This document shows positions 1 through 7,821 of a stretch of DNA of 64,000 bases, piece after piece (positions within the stretch are counted from its first letter, which is position 1; every line of letters begins with the position of its first letter). The notes beneath the pieces are model-generated. The model made no database searches. It was not told where the DNA came from and worked only from the letters and a program-made list of their open reading frames with translations. Made by a program: the position numbers and the translations under genes. The DNA is from Neobacillus novalis NBRC 102450 (GTDB taxonomy: Bacteria; Bacillota; Bacilli; Bacillales; Cytobacillaceae). The stretch covers positions 1 through 64,000 of the forward strand of contig NZ_BCVP01000026.1 of NCBI RefSeq assembly GCF_001591805.1, written 5' to 3'.

Positions 1-224
1 AACACCAAACAACTTTTAGCGGACAGCGAGTGAAAAGAGCTTTTTACAAAATCACAGGGTCTAATATTCAAATACACGCCGACGTAAATGGGGCTTTCAA
101 TATTGTTCGGAAACATGTTGGGGGTGCCTTTGAAGGTCTTGATAGGAAACAATTCCTTCAATCTCCTAAGAAAATCATCATCGTGAAAAGTAAGAAAAAA
201 GCAAAGCTGAAGGCTTCGGCCTGA
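1..224 (+). pseudogene. tnpB: IS200/IS605 TnpB (OrfB) C-terminal fragment, cut by window edge
   Basis: The frame is open from the left edge (SGQRVKRA upstream of the first possible GTG at 30), so the true start lies outside the window. The peptide IQIHADVNGAFNIVRK matches the end of the RuvC-like/zinc-ribbon region of TnpB, where the Asp of HADVNGA is the last catalytic acid. TnpB is the RNA-guided nuclease of IS200/IS605 elements. A basic tail rich in Lys follows. Whether the complete gene is intact cannot be judged from this end. It is followed directly by the element's right-end hairpin, so the 3' end of the element looks preserved. Confidence 0.85.
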
Positions 225-315
225 TGTATTAGCGGGACTTGTGGTAGCCCACGTAAAGACAATGGGGCTTTTAGCCTATTCTTTCGAAACCCCTAGCTTT
301 AGCTATGGGGATACT
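180..315 (+). ncRNA. IS605-type right end and candidate TnpB guide RNA (omega/reRNA) scaffold
   Basis: The tnpB stop is followed by about 90 nt and then an imperfect hairpin at 290-310 (CCCCTAGCT, TT loop, AGCT-A-T-GGGG with one unpaired T). This is the subterminal hairpin typical of IS200/IS605 right ends. For this family the guide RNA spans the end of tnpB and the right end, with the guide taken from flanking DNA after the hairpin, here from about 315. The RNA role is inferred from the family; only the hairpin and its placement are seen. Confidence 0.55.
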
Positions 316-386
316 CATTCTGCCCTCTACTTCAATAAGTAAAAGAACAACCCTTGCTCATTCAAAGATTGCACCCGTTTGTTAAA

Positions 387-596
387 TTAATAATTTTCCT
401 TTTTCTCGAAAATATATTTAAAAAAGAAGTAAAGACCAATAATCAATGTTAACCAAGGAACCCAAGGGACAATGGAATATAACAACGGATATTCATAGAA
501 TTCCAAATAATATTTAGCAACATTTTTAACAATTCCATTGATAAAAAACATAAATAAAGATGTTGAAATAAAAATAGAACCAGCAATAAGTTTCGT
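387..596 (-). CDS. Small two-TM membrane protein with ACG start codon
   Basis: Read on the minus strand, 69 codons run from ACG (594-596) to TAA (387-389). The product begins (M/T)KLIAGSIFISTSLFM and has one hydrophobic helix at about residues 4-22, an aromatic YYLEFYEYPLLYS segment, a second helix around residues 45-62 and a charged tail FEKKENY. A strong AGGGGG ribosome site at 605-610 lies 8 nt before the ACG, and an in-frame TAA directly precedes it. ACG therefore sits exactly where ATG is expected. Either ACG is used as a rare start or a T-to-C change has silenced the gene. The nearest in-frame ATG is at residue 16, inside the first helix. Family not recognised. Confidence 0.6.
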   Translation of the reverse strand, partial: TKLIAGSIFISTSLFMFFINGIVKNVAKYYLEFYEYPLLYSIVPWVPWLTLIIGLYFFFKYIFEKKENY

Positions 597-604
597 TTAA
601 ATTA

Positions 605-610
605 CCCCCT
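605..610 (-). promoter_or_regulatory. Ribosome binding site fixing the ACG start
   Basis: AGGGGG on the minus strand, 8 nt from the ACG at 594-596. No other start codon lies at a usable distance in that frame. Confidence 0.6.
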
Positions 611-774
611 ATTTCTTTGTATTTTCTTTAAGTTAACCTCATCCGTTAACCGAAAAACAAAATTAAATGTTCACCTATGTACCATTTTCTATCTTTACTA
701 CAAAATACCTGTGGAATGTTTTGTCAAATTTATGACTTTCTTATTAAGCTAACGCGTTACTTGAATAAGAAAAT

Positions 775-802
775 GGCATTACCTCATAATTGAAGTAATG
801 CC
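775..802. terminator. Hairpin between two small minus-strand genes
   Basis: GGCATTAC / GTAATGCC, 8-bp perfect arms with a 12-nt loop, about 60 bp downstream of the 101-aa membrane gene. No clear T-run follows on either strand, so function as a terminator is uncertain. Confidence 0.4.
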
Positions 803-861
803 CACACTAGAAATAAAAGCCAATTATGGCAGCCTGAACTTAAAGTAAAGCATTTGTCATT

Positions 862-1167
862 TTACCAGGTATTAATCATCAACCCCATATAAATAATAAA
901 AGGTACTGGTGTTGTAAAAAGAAATATATTTCTAAGTTTATGACGTTCTTTTTCATCTTTTGATGATATAAAAATGTATCTTCTAACACCAATAGCTAAT
1001 AACCCAATTCCAATGATAGTTGATAATAATACCATTAAATAGTTCGAATTTGGAAAGGTTTCCGCTGCTACAGCGATTTCCACTAATGTTTTAAATGAAA
1101 TTTTAAAGATAAAAAATAACATCAAATTGTAAATAAAAATTACTGTCCAATTGTTTTTACGGCTCAT
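862..1167 (-). CDS. Hypothetical three-TM membrane protein, 101 aa
   Basis: The start is the ATG at 1167 (MSRKNNWTVIF), preceded by AAGGTGG at 8-nt spacing; a GTG four codons upstream overlaps that ribosome site and is unlikely. Hydrophobic stretches lie at about residues 7-27 (IFIYNLMLFFIF), 44-64 (LMVLLSTIIGIGLLAIGV) and 82-99 (FLFTTPVPFIIYMG), with a charged loop SSKDEKERHK between the last two. No family is recognised. It stands alone and is read toward the 69-aa membrane gene, with a weak hairpin between them. Confidence 0.7.
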   Translation of the reverse strand: MSRKNNWTVIFIYNLMLFFIFKISFKTLVEIAVAAETFPNSNYLMVLLSTIIGIGLLAIGVRRYIFISSKDEKERHKLRNIFLFTTPVPFIIYMGLMINTW

Positions 1168-1604
1168 AAAAATCGCCACCTTGTCAAAAATATTCTAAAT
1201 ATATTTCAGTTGTCATCATAAAGAATTGCCCACTACGTTACTAATTCCATATTTCCCCTATATAAACTTAATTCTACAACGTCTTTACCTAAATTGCTCA
1301 TTAATCTTTATAAAAATACGGTGTATTTTGTTGCCATTCGCTTTTTCAGATGCCACAGGGAGAGTTCTCGTGGTTTTTAGGAATGTTTACAATGGCTACA
1401 GTACCGAATTACTGGGTAATTTATTCCTATGTTTCGTTTTATTGCCTAGTTTATTACATTTTTATAGGAATTTCGTCATGAAATATCATTTTCTGTAATG
1501 CTGTTAATCAAATTATAAAGAATTGTAATGCTATCGTTCTGTAAATGAATCATACGTCATGTTAGGTTAATAACATGAGAATTTTACAGGAGGTGGCACA
1601 CAGC
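1168..1604. other. Intergenic region with one copy of a palindromic repeat
   Basis: No credible gene. An open frame at 1226-1498 has no ribosome site and overlaps a copy of the ATGCCACAGGGA-G-GTTCTC repeat (about 1342-1380) that recurs near 15.0 kb. The last 100 bp are A/T-rich and should hold the promoter of the downstream hydrolase gene, but no confident -35/-10 pair was identified. Confidence 0.5.
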
Positions 1605-2366
1605 ATGAGAAATTCTTTTAAATCATTAGTTGTAGCTGGTGTAGCTACAATTGCCTTAATCGTACACACTAATACGGCGATGGCCATCACCGAATCATTC
1701 ATTCAAACTAAACACAGCCTTCCGGTATCTGGAATGCAAAATAGTTTAACCATTGGAAATAAAGAGGTAATACAAGATATATCTATTGGAGAAATCTTAC
1801 ACCCTCAGAGCTTAACCATTCATTTAGCAAAACCTATGATAAATGTGGCAACGAAAGCAGTTGAGTTACTAGCAGATCCATCAAAACCTGCGGCTGGGAC
1901 TTCTAATGATTTGACAGAGGCAGCAGAAAAAGCCGCTAAACCAAATGAACCAGAAGTTGAAGCTCCAGTTAAAGTGCCAGCAACACCTGCGGTTTCTATT
2001 TCAGATAAAGAAAAAGACTTATTTGCCAGATTAGTTGAAGCGGAGGCAAAAGGCGAGTCCTATGAAGGAAAAGTAGCCGTTGCAACCGTCGTATTAAATC
2101 GAGTGGAATCCCCTCAGTTTCCTGATACGGTGACAGAAGTGATTAATGAAGTAGTCGGTCATGCTTATGCCTTTTCACCTGTTCAAAATGGTGAAATTAA
2201 TAAACCGGCATCAGAAGAGTCAACCCAAGCAGTGAAAGAAGCTTTAAATAGAGAAGATACATTAAATGATTCCATTTTTTTCTACAATCCTGAAATTGCA
2301 ACAGATAATTGGATTCGATCTCGTGAAACTGTAGAGACAATTGGAAATCACGTGTTTGCGAAATAG
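1605..2366 (+). CDS. Cell wall hydrolase, SleB/CwlJ family (Hydrolase_2), secreted
   Basis: The start is the ATG at 1605 because a full AGGAGGTGG site (1588-1596) lies 8 nt upstream; an ATG at 1575 precedes that site. The 253-aa product has a signal peptide (MRNSFKSL, then VVAGVATIALIV), a linker rich in Ala/Pro/Glu (about residues 95-140) and a C-terminal Hydrolase_2 domain. Recognisable features are LFARLVEAEAKGESYEGKVA, VVLNRVESPQFPDTV and SIFFYNPEIATDNWIRS. The family includes spore-cortex lytic transglycosylases (SleB, CwlJ) and the vegetative paralogue YkvT; the Glu of VEAEAKGES corresponds to the catalytic Glu. It is monocistronic, with a strong terminator. No peptidoglycan-binding repeat precedes the catalytic domain, so it is closer to YkvT than to SleB. 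Confidence 0.88.
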   Translation: MRNSFKSLVVAGVATIALIVHTNTAMAITESFIQTKHSLPVSGMQNSLTIGNKEVIQDISIGEILHPQSLTIHLAKPMINVATKAVELLADPSKPAAGTSNDLTEAAEKAAKPNEPEVEAPVKVPATPAVSISDKEKDLFARLVEAEAKGESYEGKVAVATVVLNRVESPQFPDTVTEVINEVVGHAYAFSPVQNGEINKPASEESTQAVKEALNREDTLNDSIFFYNPEIATDNWIRSRETVETIGNHVFAK

Positions 2367-2385
2367 AAGGATGATCATAAAAATA

Positions 2386-2424
2386 GCGTGCCAAACTGAC
2401 AAAAGCCAGGGCACGCCTTTTTTT
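2386..2424 (+). terminator. Rho-independent terminator of the SleB-like gene
   Basis: GCGTGCC ... GGGCACGC stem followed by CTTTTTTT, 20 bp after the stop codon. Confidence 0.85.
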
Positions 2425-2471
2425 AAAGATTAGCGAAAGAAACGCCAAACGGAGTAATATGAATTTTGTAT

Positions 2472-2500
2472 AACACCATCCAACAGGTTGGTGTTTTGTT
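2472..2500 (+). terminator. Second hairpin with T-rich tail
   Basis: AACACCA ... TGGTGTT stem followed by TTGTTTTG, directly upstream of the RND gene. It could be a backup terminator or a leader hairpin of the RND transcript. Confidence 0.5.
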
Positions 2501-2608
2501 TTGTATAAATTAATTTTTTGTAAAATTAAGAAAAAACATCTGGTAAATCCGCCCTATAAGAGGTATAATTTACCTGTTTTCATGACTTTAGGACTAGGGG
2601 GTTCTTTA

Positions 2609-5600
2609 ATGACTTGGTTTACCAAATGGGCATTGCGAAACAAAGCGGCATTGGCTTTCGCTGTAATTGCCTCGATGATTTTCGGCATTTTCAGTTACAC
2701 CACGATTCCAATGGAACTGATGCCATCAGCCGATCAGCCGTACGTAACCATATCAACAGTTGGAAACGGTATGGATGCTGTAAGCATGGATGAACAAGTA
2801 ACGCAGCCAATTGAAAAGGCATTGAACGGCGTCAGAGGAAAACAAAGTGTTGTTGCACAAACAGGAAATAACTTTAGCCAGTTGACCGTCACATTTGAAT
2901 CTAAAATTGATGTAAAAGAAGCTAAACAGCAAATTGAAGAAAGAATTTCAATGGTCTATCTCCCCAATGGGGTCATGAAGCCATATGTCATCAACCTCAA
3001 CACATCTGAAATTCCGATTGTTGAATTAGGTCTCACCTTTGATAAGGAAATTGGCAATAATGAACTAAATATCGTAGAAAACGAGATTATGCCGATGTTC
3101 AAAGACTTAAAAGGTGTCGGCAATGTCATCACCAATGGCGGAAGAAATCAACAAGTGATGATTAAAGTTGATCCTGCTAAATTAGCGGCAGCTCATTTCC
3201 CGCTTGAAAAGCTATATACGCTCCTTCAAGGGAAAACGGCTTCCGTTGCGGTGGGCGAACAAACGATGAACAACGAAGCAACAAGCATTATCGTAACAGG
3301 AAAATTAGAAACCCTCGATGACCTTAAAAACATCCAGTTAACAAGTAAGACCAAACTACAGGATGTTGCTGGAATTACCTTGCAAGAAGATACCGAAAAC
3401 ATCATCCATTTGAATGGAAAGAGCTTTATTGACGTTGTCATTCAGAAGGATTCCACCTCAAATGCCGTAACGCTTGGAAAACAGGTAGAAGATGCAGTAA
3501 AAAAAATCAATAAGGATTACAAGGGAACCCTTCAAGCAACGATTGTGATGAATTTAGGAGATACCGTTCTTGATTCCATCAATTCGATGACAAGAGAAGT
3601 ATTGACCGGAGCATTATTTGCTACTCTTATTATCTGGTTATTCCTTCGCAGTTTCCGAATGACCCTGATCACGATTATCAGCATACCATTGTCCCTATGC
3701 ATGACGATGATTCTACTTTCCTTCTTTGGCGTTACCTTAAACATCCTCACGCTTGGAGGAATTGCAGTATCTGTCGGACGGCTTGTGGATGACAGTATTG
3801 TCGTAGTGGAGAATATTTACCGAAGAAAGCAAAATAATGAATTAACCCCTGCCTTTCTTATAGAATCAGTTAAAGAAGTGGGATCAGCGATCACGTCATC
3901 CACTCTCACAACTGTAGCAGTATTCCTGCCAATGCTGATTGTTTCGGGAGGATTAAGAGATATAGTTGCTCCGTTTGCGATTACGATCACTTGTTCATTG
4001 CTATCTTCACTGATTGTTTCACTGACAGTGGTCCCAGCACTCAGCGCCCGTATGATGAAAAAGGTAAAGATGAAGGAACACAAGGCGAAATCATTCTACC
4101 CCCCTTTGTTGAAATGGTCCCTTAATCATAAATGGCTTCCCATCACGATAGCGATTCTCGTCGTAGTCGGGTCCGTCGGCTTATTTTTGACCATGCCCAA
4201 AGGTTCTGTCGATCAGCAAGATTCCGCCTACATAGCAATCGGTCTTCGCTATGATAACGGAACACCATTTAGCGAAATAAAAGACGGTGTTGCGAAAATG
4301 GAGGGCATTCTTTCAGAAAAAGAAGGGGTAAAAACCTACATTACAGTGGCAGGTGTCAATGAGGATGCTGCACAATATGGCAACCTGCAAGAAGCCAACG
4401 TAGTTCGATTGATGATTTTTACTAAAGAAGGGACCGACTCTGCCAAATTTGTAAAAGACATCCGAAAATCAAAAGACCAGTTTCCAAATGCGGAGATGAC
4501 AGCTGAGACAGCAGGTTTGCTCGGATCCAATACGACGACTGTTTCCATTGATGTCATCGGAAAGAACGACGACGACATCAAAAAAGCAGCTGATATGGTT
4601 AAGAAAGAAATAAGCAGCATCGATGGTGTGGAAAAAGTAGAAAGCAACGATCAAAATACAAAACCAACCGTTACCATTCAGGTGGATTCCAAATTATCGA
4701 ATGCACAGGAAGTTTCCCAATCTATTTATGCGATGATAAAGCCTGCTGTGATTGGAAACATTAAGATTGATGGACGGACCACCGCAGTCCAATTGGGAGC
4801 ACTAAAAGAGATTCAAACGGTGGACGATTTAAAAAATCTACAGCTGATGACCCCAGACGGGCCTGTTGCTTTATCAAGCATTGCAAAGGTGGAAGAAAGC
4901 AATGAGCTAGGGACAATCTTTACAAAAGACGGCCATCATTATCTACAGGTAACGACTCAAGTAAATCCGGACAAAATGGTAGACGTTACCGGAAAAATTC
5001 AGCAGCAGCTCCTAACGTGGAACAAAGATGAAACATTTGCCAAAGGAACCAGTGCAGAACTTACCGGTTCTTCCATGCAGTCCTCCGATCAATTAGGGGA
5101 ACTCGCTAAACTGTCTATGTTATCAATTGGAATCGTGTTTATGATTTTACTCGTGACATTAAAGTCGTTCCGGGCAAGCATCGCGATCTTGATTACATTA
5201 CCGCTTGCAGCGATCGGTTCACTATTAGGACTCGTGATTACCAACTCAAGTATCAATATTTCTTCGGGTATCGGAATGCTGATGCTCGTTGGGATTGTGG
5301 TAACCAATGCCATTGTGCTGGTTGACCGAATTCGTCACAATGAAGAAACCATGACCATTCGGGAAGCGATTATGGAGGCAGGAATCGTCCGTCTACGCCC
5401 GATTCTTATGACAGCACTTGCCACAGTCTTTGCCATGGTGCCGCTTCTAGTTACACATGAATCGGCCATGAGTTTAAATCTTGTTTCAAAGGGACTCGCT
5501 GTCGTAGTCATTTTTGGACTCATCATATCCACCCTTTTGACGCTGATTATCATCCCAACATTCTATGAATTATTCCATTTCCGGAAAGCAAAAAAACAAA

Positions 5601-5641
5601 GGCTGCAAACTAGCCAAGTAACAGAAACATTAGGTCAATAA
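2609..5641 (+). CDS. RND-family (AcrB/SwrC-like) efflux transporter
   Basis: 1010-aa inner-membrane proton-driven exporter of the HAE1/AcrB family; in Bacillus the equivalent is SwrC/YerP, linked to surfactin resistance and swarming. The start at 2609 (MTWFTKWALRNKAALAF) follows TAGGGGG at 7 nt; a longer frame from 2501 lacks a ribosome site. Family features are the first TM with TIPMELMPSADQPYV, a duplicated porter domain, the TM4 motif GRLVDDSIVVVENIYR with the paired Asp of the proton relay, and a second half ending in the TM10-12 block (GIGMLMLVGIVVTNAIVLVD, then RLRPILMTALAT). The length is close to the family norm. No membrane-fusion partner gene is adjacent, as is usual for SwrC-type pumps. 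A short piece of its 5' end recurs near 14.45 kb. The substrate is unknown. Confidence 0.93.
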   Translation: MTWFTKWALRNKAALAFAVIASMIFGIFSYTTIPMELMPSADQPYVTISTVGNGMDAVSMDEQVTQPIEKALNGVRGKQSVVAQTGNNFSQLTVTFESKIDVKEAKQQIEERISMVYLPNGVMKPYVINLNTSEIPIVELGLTFDKEIGNNELNIVENEIMPMFKDLKGVGNVITNGGRNQQVMIKVDPAKLAAAHFPLEKLYTLLQGKTASVAVGEQTMNNEATSIIVTGKLETLDDLKNIQLTSKTKLQDVAGITLQEDTENIIHLNGKSFIDVVIQKDSTSNAVTLGKQVEDAVKKINKDYKGTLQATIVMNLGDTVLDSINSMTREVLTGALFATLIIWLFLRSFRMTLITIISIPLSLCMTMILLSFFGVTLNILTLGGIAVSVGRLVDDSIVVVENIYRRKQNNELTPAFLIESVKEVGSAITSSTLTTVAVFLPMLIVSGGLRDIVAPFAITITCSLLSSLIVSLTVVPALSARMMKKVKMKEHKAKSFYPPLLKWSLNHKWLPITIAILVVVGSVGLFLTMPKGSVDQQDSAYIAIGLRYDNGTPFSEIKDGVAKMEGILSEKEGVKTYITVAGVNEDAAQYGNLQEANVVRLMIFTKEGTDSAKFVKDIRKSKDQFPNAEMTAETAGLLGSNTTTVSIDVIGKNDDDIKKAADMVKKEISSIDGVEKVESNDQNTKPTVTIQVDSKLSNAQEVSQSIYAMIKPAVIGNIKIDGRTTAVQLGALKEIQTVDDLKNLQLMTPDGPVALSSIAKVEESNELGTIFTKDGHHYLQVTTQVNPDKMVDVTGKIQQQLLTWNKDETFAKGTSAELTGSSMQSSDQLGELAKLSMLSIGIVFMILLVTLKSFRASIAILITLPLAAIGSLLGLVITNSSINISSGIGMLMLVGIVVTNAIVLVDRIRHNEETMTIREAIMEAGIVRLRPILMTALATVFAMVPLLVTHESAMSLNLVSKGLAVVVIFGLIISTLLTLIIIPTFYELFHFRKAKKQRLQTSQVTETLGQ

Positions 5642-5667
5642 TTCCCAAATCAGAAAGAGTTCTAAAA

Positions 5668-5711
5668 AAGTGCCAGTGCACCATCCTGAAATTGGATGAT
5701 ACCTGGCACTT
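5668..5711. repeat. Palindromic GTGCCAG/CTGGCAC repeat
   Basis: AAGTGCCAG ... CTGGCACTT, 9-bp perfect arms separated by 26 nt, just after the RND gene. It belongs to a short dispersed family with relatives near 37.5 and 39.65 kb. It may double as a terminator, but the T-run is poor. Confidence 0.65.
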
Positions 5712-5887
5712 CTGGATTTCCTAGGTCATTAGGAAGAGCTGATGTATATTTATCTATATCAAGTGAAGCTTATTCACTTGGTGTATTCCTCTTATTTTCA
5801 AAAACTATTACATTATGACTCTGTCGTAGACAGGGTATTGTGGAAGGCTCACTTGTATTTGAATAGGTGAATGAGTATGATCAAATT

Positions 5888-6724
5888 CTATTTTTTATTG
5901 ATTGATACGGAACCGGCACTTGATTCTAGCTTGAGCTTTGGACCACCTGAACCAATAAAAGCGATGACACGGTCACGTTCCTTTGTGCTGTACGAAACGT
6001 TTGCCAAATTTACATCCACATGACCAGCAGATGTCCGGAGGTCCATTTGAAGAGACTCTGGTTGCTGTTCGGTCACAATCCGAACGGAACCAGCACTGAT
6101 GCTTGCGTAAATGTCATGAGTAATCGCCTTTAACTTGACATCAATCGAACCTGCACTATCAGTTAAATCCAACTTTCCTTCAATGTTGGTTAACTTCATA
6201 CTACCTGCGGAAGAATGAGCAGTTACATCACCTTTTAAGTCATTTGCCTTTATGCTACCTGCGGAAGAGTCCAAATCAAAGTGGTTGGCTGAAATTTGTT
6301 CGATGGTAATACTGCCTGCTGATGCATGACCTTTCAGTTCACTGTACATTTTTTGTGGTATTTCAACATCGGCTTGAAGTTGTTTGGTCATGAATTCAAA
6401 AGGAGAAAATTGAAAAAGAGAATCATTTTTTGGTTCAATATCAATTTTAGCAGTTTCTCCGCTCGTACTTACTGAAAGCACAATATTCTTTTTCGATGTC
6501 TCACCATGGAGATGAACCGTGATTACATCAGAGTTTGTAGGGTAAAAATGCACACTGGATAAGCGAGATTCCAACTCGATTTTATTAATGTCTTTTGCAT
6601 TGATCGTTTTTGTTTCGTCTATTGTGACAGTAGAAAAATTGTCATGAGTATATCCATAGGCTACAACTCCGATTACCCCAATTACCAAGCCTAAAATAGC
6701 TGCAACGATAGAAAATTTCTTCAA
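5888..6724 (-). CDS. DUF4097 beta-strand repeat membrane-anchored protein (LiaG-like)
   Basis: 278 aa. An N-terminal TM anchor (IVAAILGLVIGVIGVVAYGY) is followed by an extracytoplasmic beta-repeat domain in which SAGS or SAGH recurs seven times, spaced about 15-25 residues, the hallmark of DUF4097/putative-adhesin repeats. It is the last gene of a three-gene operon after PadR and DUF1700; its start lies 1 bp after the DUF1700 stop. This PadR-DUF1700-DUF4097 set is recurrent in Firmicutes and is generally tied to envelope-stress sensing. The precise role is not established, and no enzymatic motif is seen. Confidence 0.85.
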   Translation of the reverse strand: MKKFSIVAAILGLVIGVIGVVAYGYTHDNFSTVTIDETKTINAKDINKIELESRLSSVHFYPTNSDVITVHLHGETSKKNIVLSVSTSGETAKIDIEPKNDSLFQFSPFEFMTKQLQADVEIPQKMYSELKGHASAGSITIEQISANHFDLDSSAGSIKANDLKGDVTAHSSAGSMKLTNIEGKLDLTDSAGSIDVKLKAITHDIYASISAGSVRIVTEQQPESLQMDLRTSAGHVDVNLANVSYSTKERDRVIAFIGSGGPKLKLESSAGSVSINKK

Positions 6725-6725
6725 A

Positions 6726-7280
6726 TTAATTACTCCCTTTCACGATTTTTACGTTGAGTTTCCAGTACCAGTGGATTAACTTTAAAAACCACTTTGCAAG
6801 AAAATTTGTCACTAGTAAAAATAGATACCCAAATGAAAAAGTGGCAAGGATTAAGAAGAACGCAAGAAGTATTGGTGTATCGTGCGTAAATAAATTAATG
6901 ATAAATGCAACGGGAGTAATAAGACAAGCGAACGCAGCAGCATACAGACCAATAAAAGCACCAGCAACCCCTACAACGGGCCCTAGGATGAAAATTAGAT
7001 TAAACAACAGCATGCCCAAAAATGCAAAAATGTTAGGTCCAACATTTGTAGTGGTTTCCTTTTTTGAACCACTTAGTTTGTCAGTAGCTACAAATACACC
7101 TAATTCATCTGCAATCGTTTTTGGGGAGCCTAAATCTGCAACAGCCTCCTCCTCGGTTTTCCCATTTTCGATAGCCGAATCAATATGTGCTTCGTAATCA
7201 CTAAGAATATCCTTTCGTTCCCCTTCAGGTATCTGTCCCAATAGTCGGTTAAGTTCGTTTAAAAATTGCTGCTTGGTCAT
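6726..7280 (-). CDS. DUF1700 (HAAS-domain) membrane protein
   Basis: 184 aa. The N-terminal soluble HAAS domain is recognisable from MTKQQFLNELNRLLGQIPEG and ILSDYEAHIDSAIENGKTEE, ending with DLGSPKTIADEL. Three or four hydrophobic segments follow (about 78-105, 107-130, 135-160). Its ATG overlaps the PadR stop by one base, which implies translational coupling. In characterised relatives the HAAS/DUF1700 protein acts with the co-encoded PadR regulator at the membrane; here that partnership is inferred from gene order. Confidence 0.88.
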   Translation of the reverse strand: MTKQQFLNELNRLLGQIPEGERKDILSDYEAHIDSAIENGKTEEEAVADLGSPKTIADELGVFVATDKLSGSKKETTTNVGPNIFAFLGMLLFNLIFILGPVVGVAGAFIGLYAAAFACLITPVAFIINLFTHDTPILLAFFLILATFSFGYLFLLVTNFLAKWFLKLIHWYWKLNVKIVKGSN

Positions 7281-7606
7281 CAGTCCATCCCCTCCTCAAT
7301 AATCTCATTCACACTGGCAGAAAATTGCTGCCATTCTTGTACCAACTGTTCAAGATATTCTCGTCCGGCTTTCGTCAATTGATAGTATTTTCTTGGCGGG
7401 CCCTCATTAGATTCCGCTAAATAAGTAGCGAAATAGCCTTCATTCGTTAATCGTCGTAATAAAGGATAGACGGTTCCTTCCGCAATTTGGATTTTATCAG
7501 AGATGCTGTGAACCAACTCATATCCATACCGGTCCTTTTTCAATGTAAAGACCAAAACACATAATTCCAGTGCACCCTTCTTAAATTGAACATTCATGTG
7601 ATTCAC
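7280..7606 (-). CDS. PadR-family transcriptional regulator
   Basis: 108 aa, single winged-helix domain. Visible features are FKKGALELCVLVFTLKKDRY (helix 1), DKIQIAEGTVYPLLRRLTNEG (recognition helix) and the wing with GPPRKYYQLTKAGREYLEQL, all standard PadR. It is the first gene of the PadR-DUF1700-DUF4097 operon and probably its autorepressor; a 9-bp inverted repeat lies 19-45 bp upstream of its ATG. The ligand is unknown. PadR subfamily-1 proteins with DUF1700 partners often answer to envelope-active compounds, but nothing in the sequence shows the inducer. Confidence 0.9.
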   Translation of the reverse strand: MNHMNVQFKKGALELCVLVFTLKKDRYGYELVHSISDKIQIAEGTVYPLLRRLTNEGYFATYLAESNEGPPRKYYQLTKAGREYLEQLVQEWQQFSASVNEIIEEGMD

Positions 7607-7624
7607 CTGCCTATAAAGTAATGA

Positions 7625-7651
7625 TTACTACTGAATAATACACAGTAGTAA
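7625..7651. promoter_or_regulatory. Candidate PadR operator
   Basis: TTACTACTG, 9-nt spacer, CAGTAGTAA: perfect 9-bp arms immediately upstream of padR, in the divergent region shared with the PAP2 gene. Assignment to PadR is inference from position. Confidence 0.55.
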
Positions 7652-7784
7652 AATATGAAAAAATTACCATCACAGGAATACTATATCATCTACTACTAAT
7701 TAATGCAAGGTACTAAAATTTATTTAGTTGTAGTTTTTTTATTGTTATGATGTAATACATATTTGTATATCGGAAGGAAATAAT

Positions 7785-7814
7785 ACCCTTAATCTTATAA
7801 CAAAAATTAAGGGT
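7785..7814 (+). promoter_or_regulatory. Hairpin occluding the PAP2 gene ribosome site
   Basis: ACCCTTAAT (7785-7793) and ATTAAGGGT (7806-7814) are perfect 9-bp arms. The 3' arm contains the AAGGGTG ribosome site of the PAP2 gene, whose ATG is at 7822. Folding would block translation initiation. Confidence 0.55.
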
Positions 7815-7821
7815 GACTTTT

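Noticed and set aside
1226..1498. 90-codon plus-strand open frame
   Set aside because: No ribosome site, unusual composition and overlap with a palindromic repeat; treated as non-coding.
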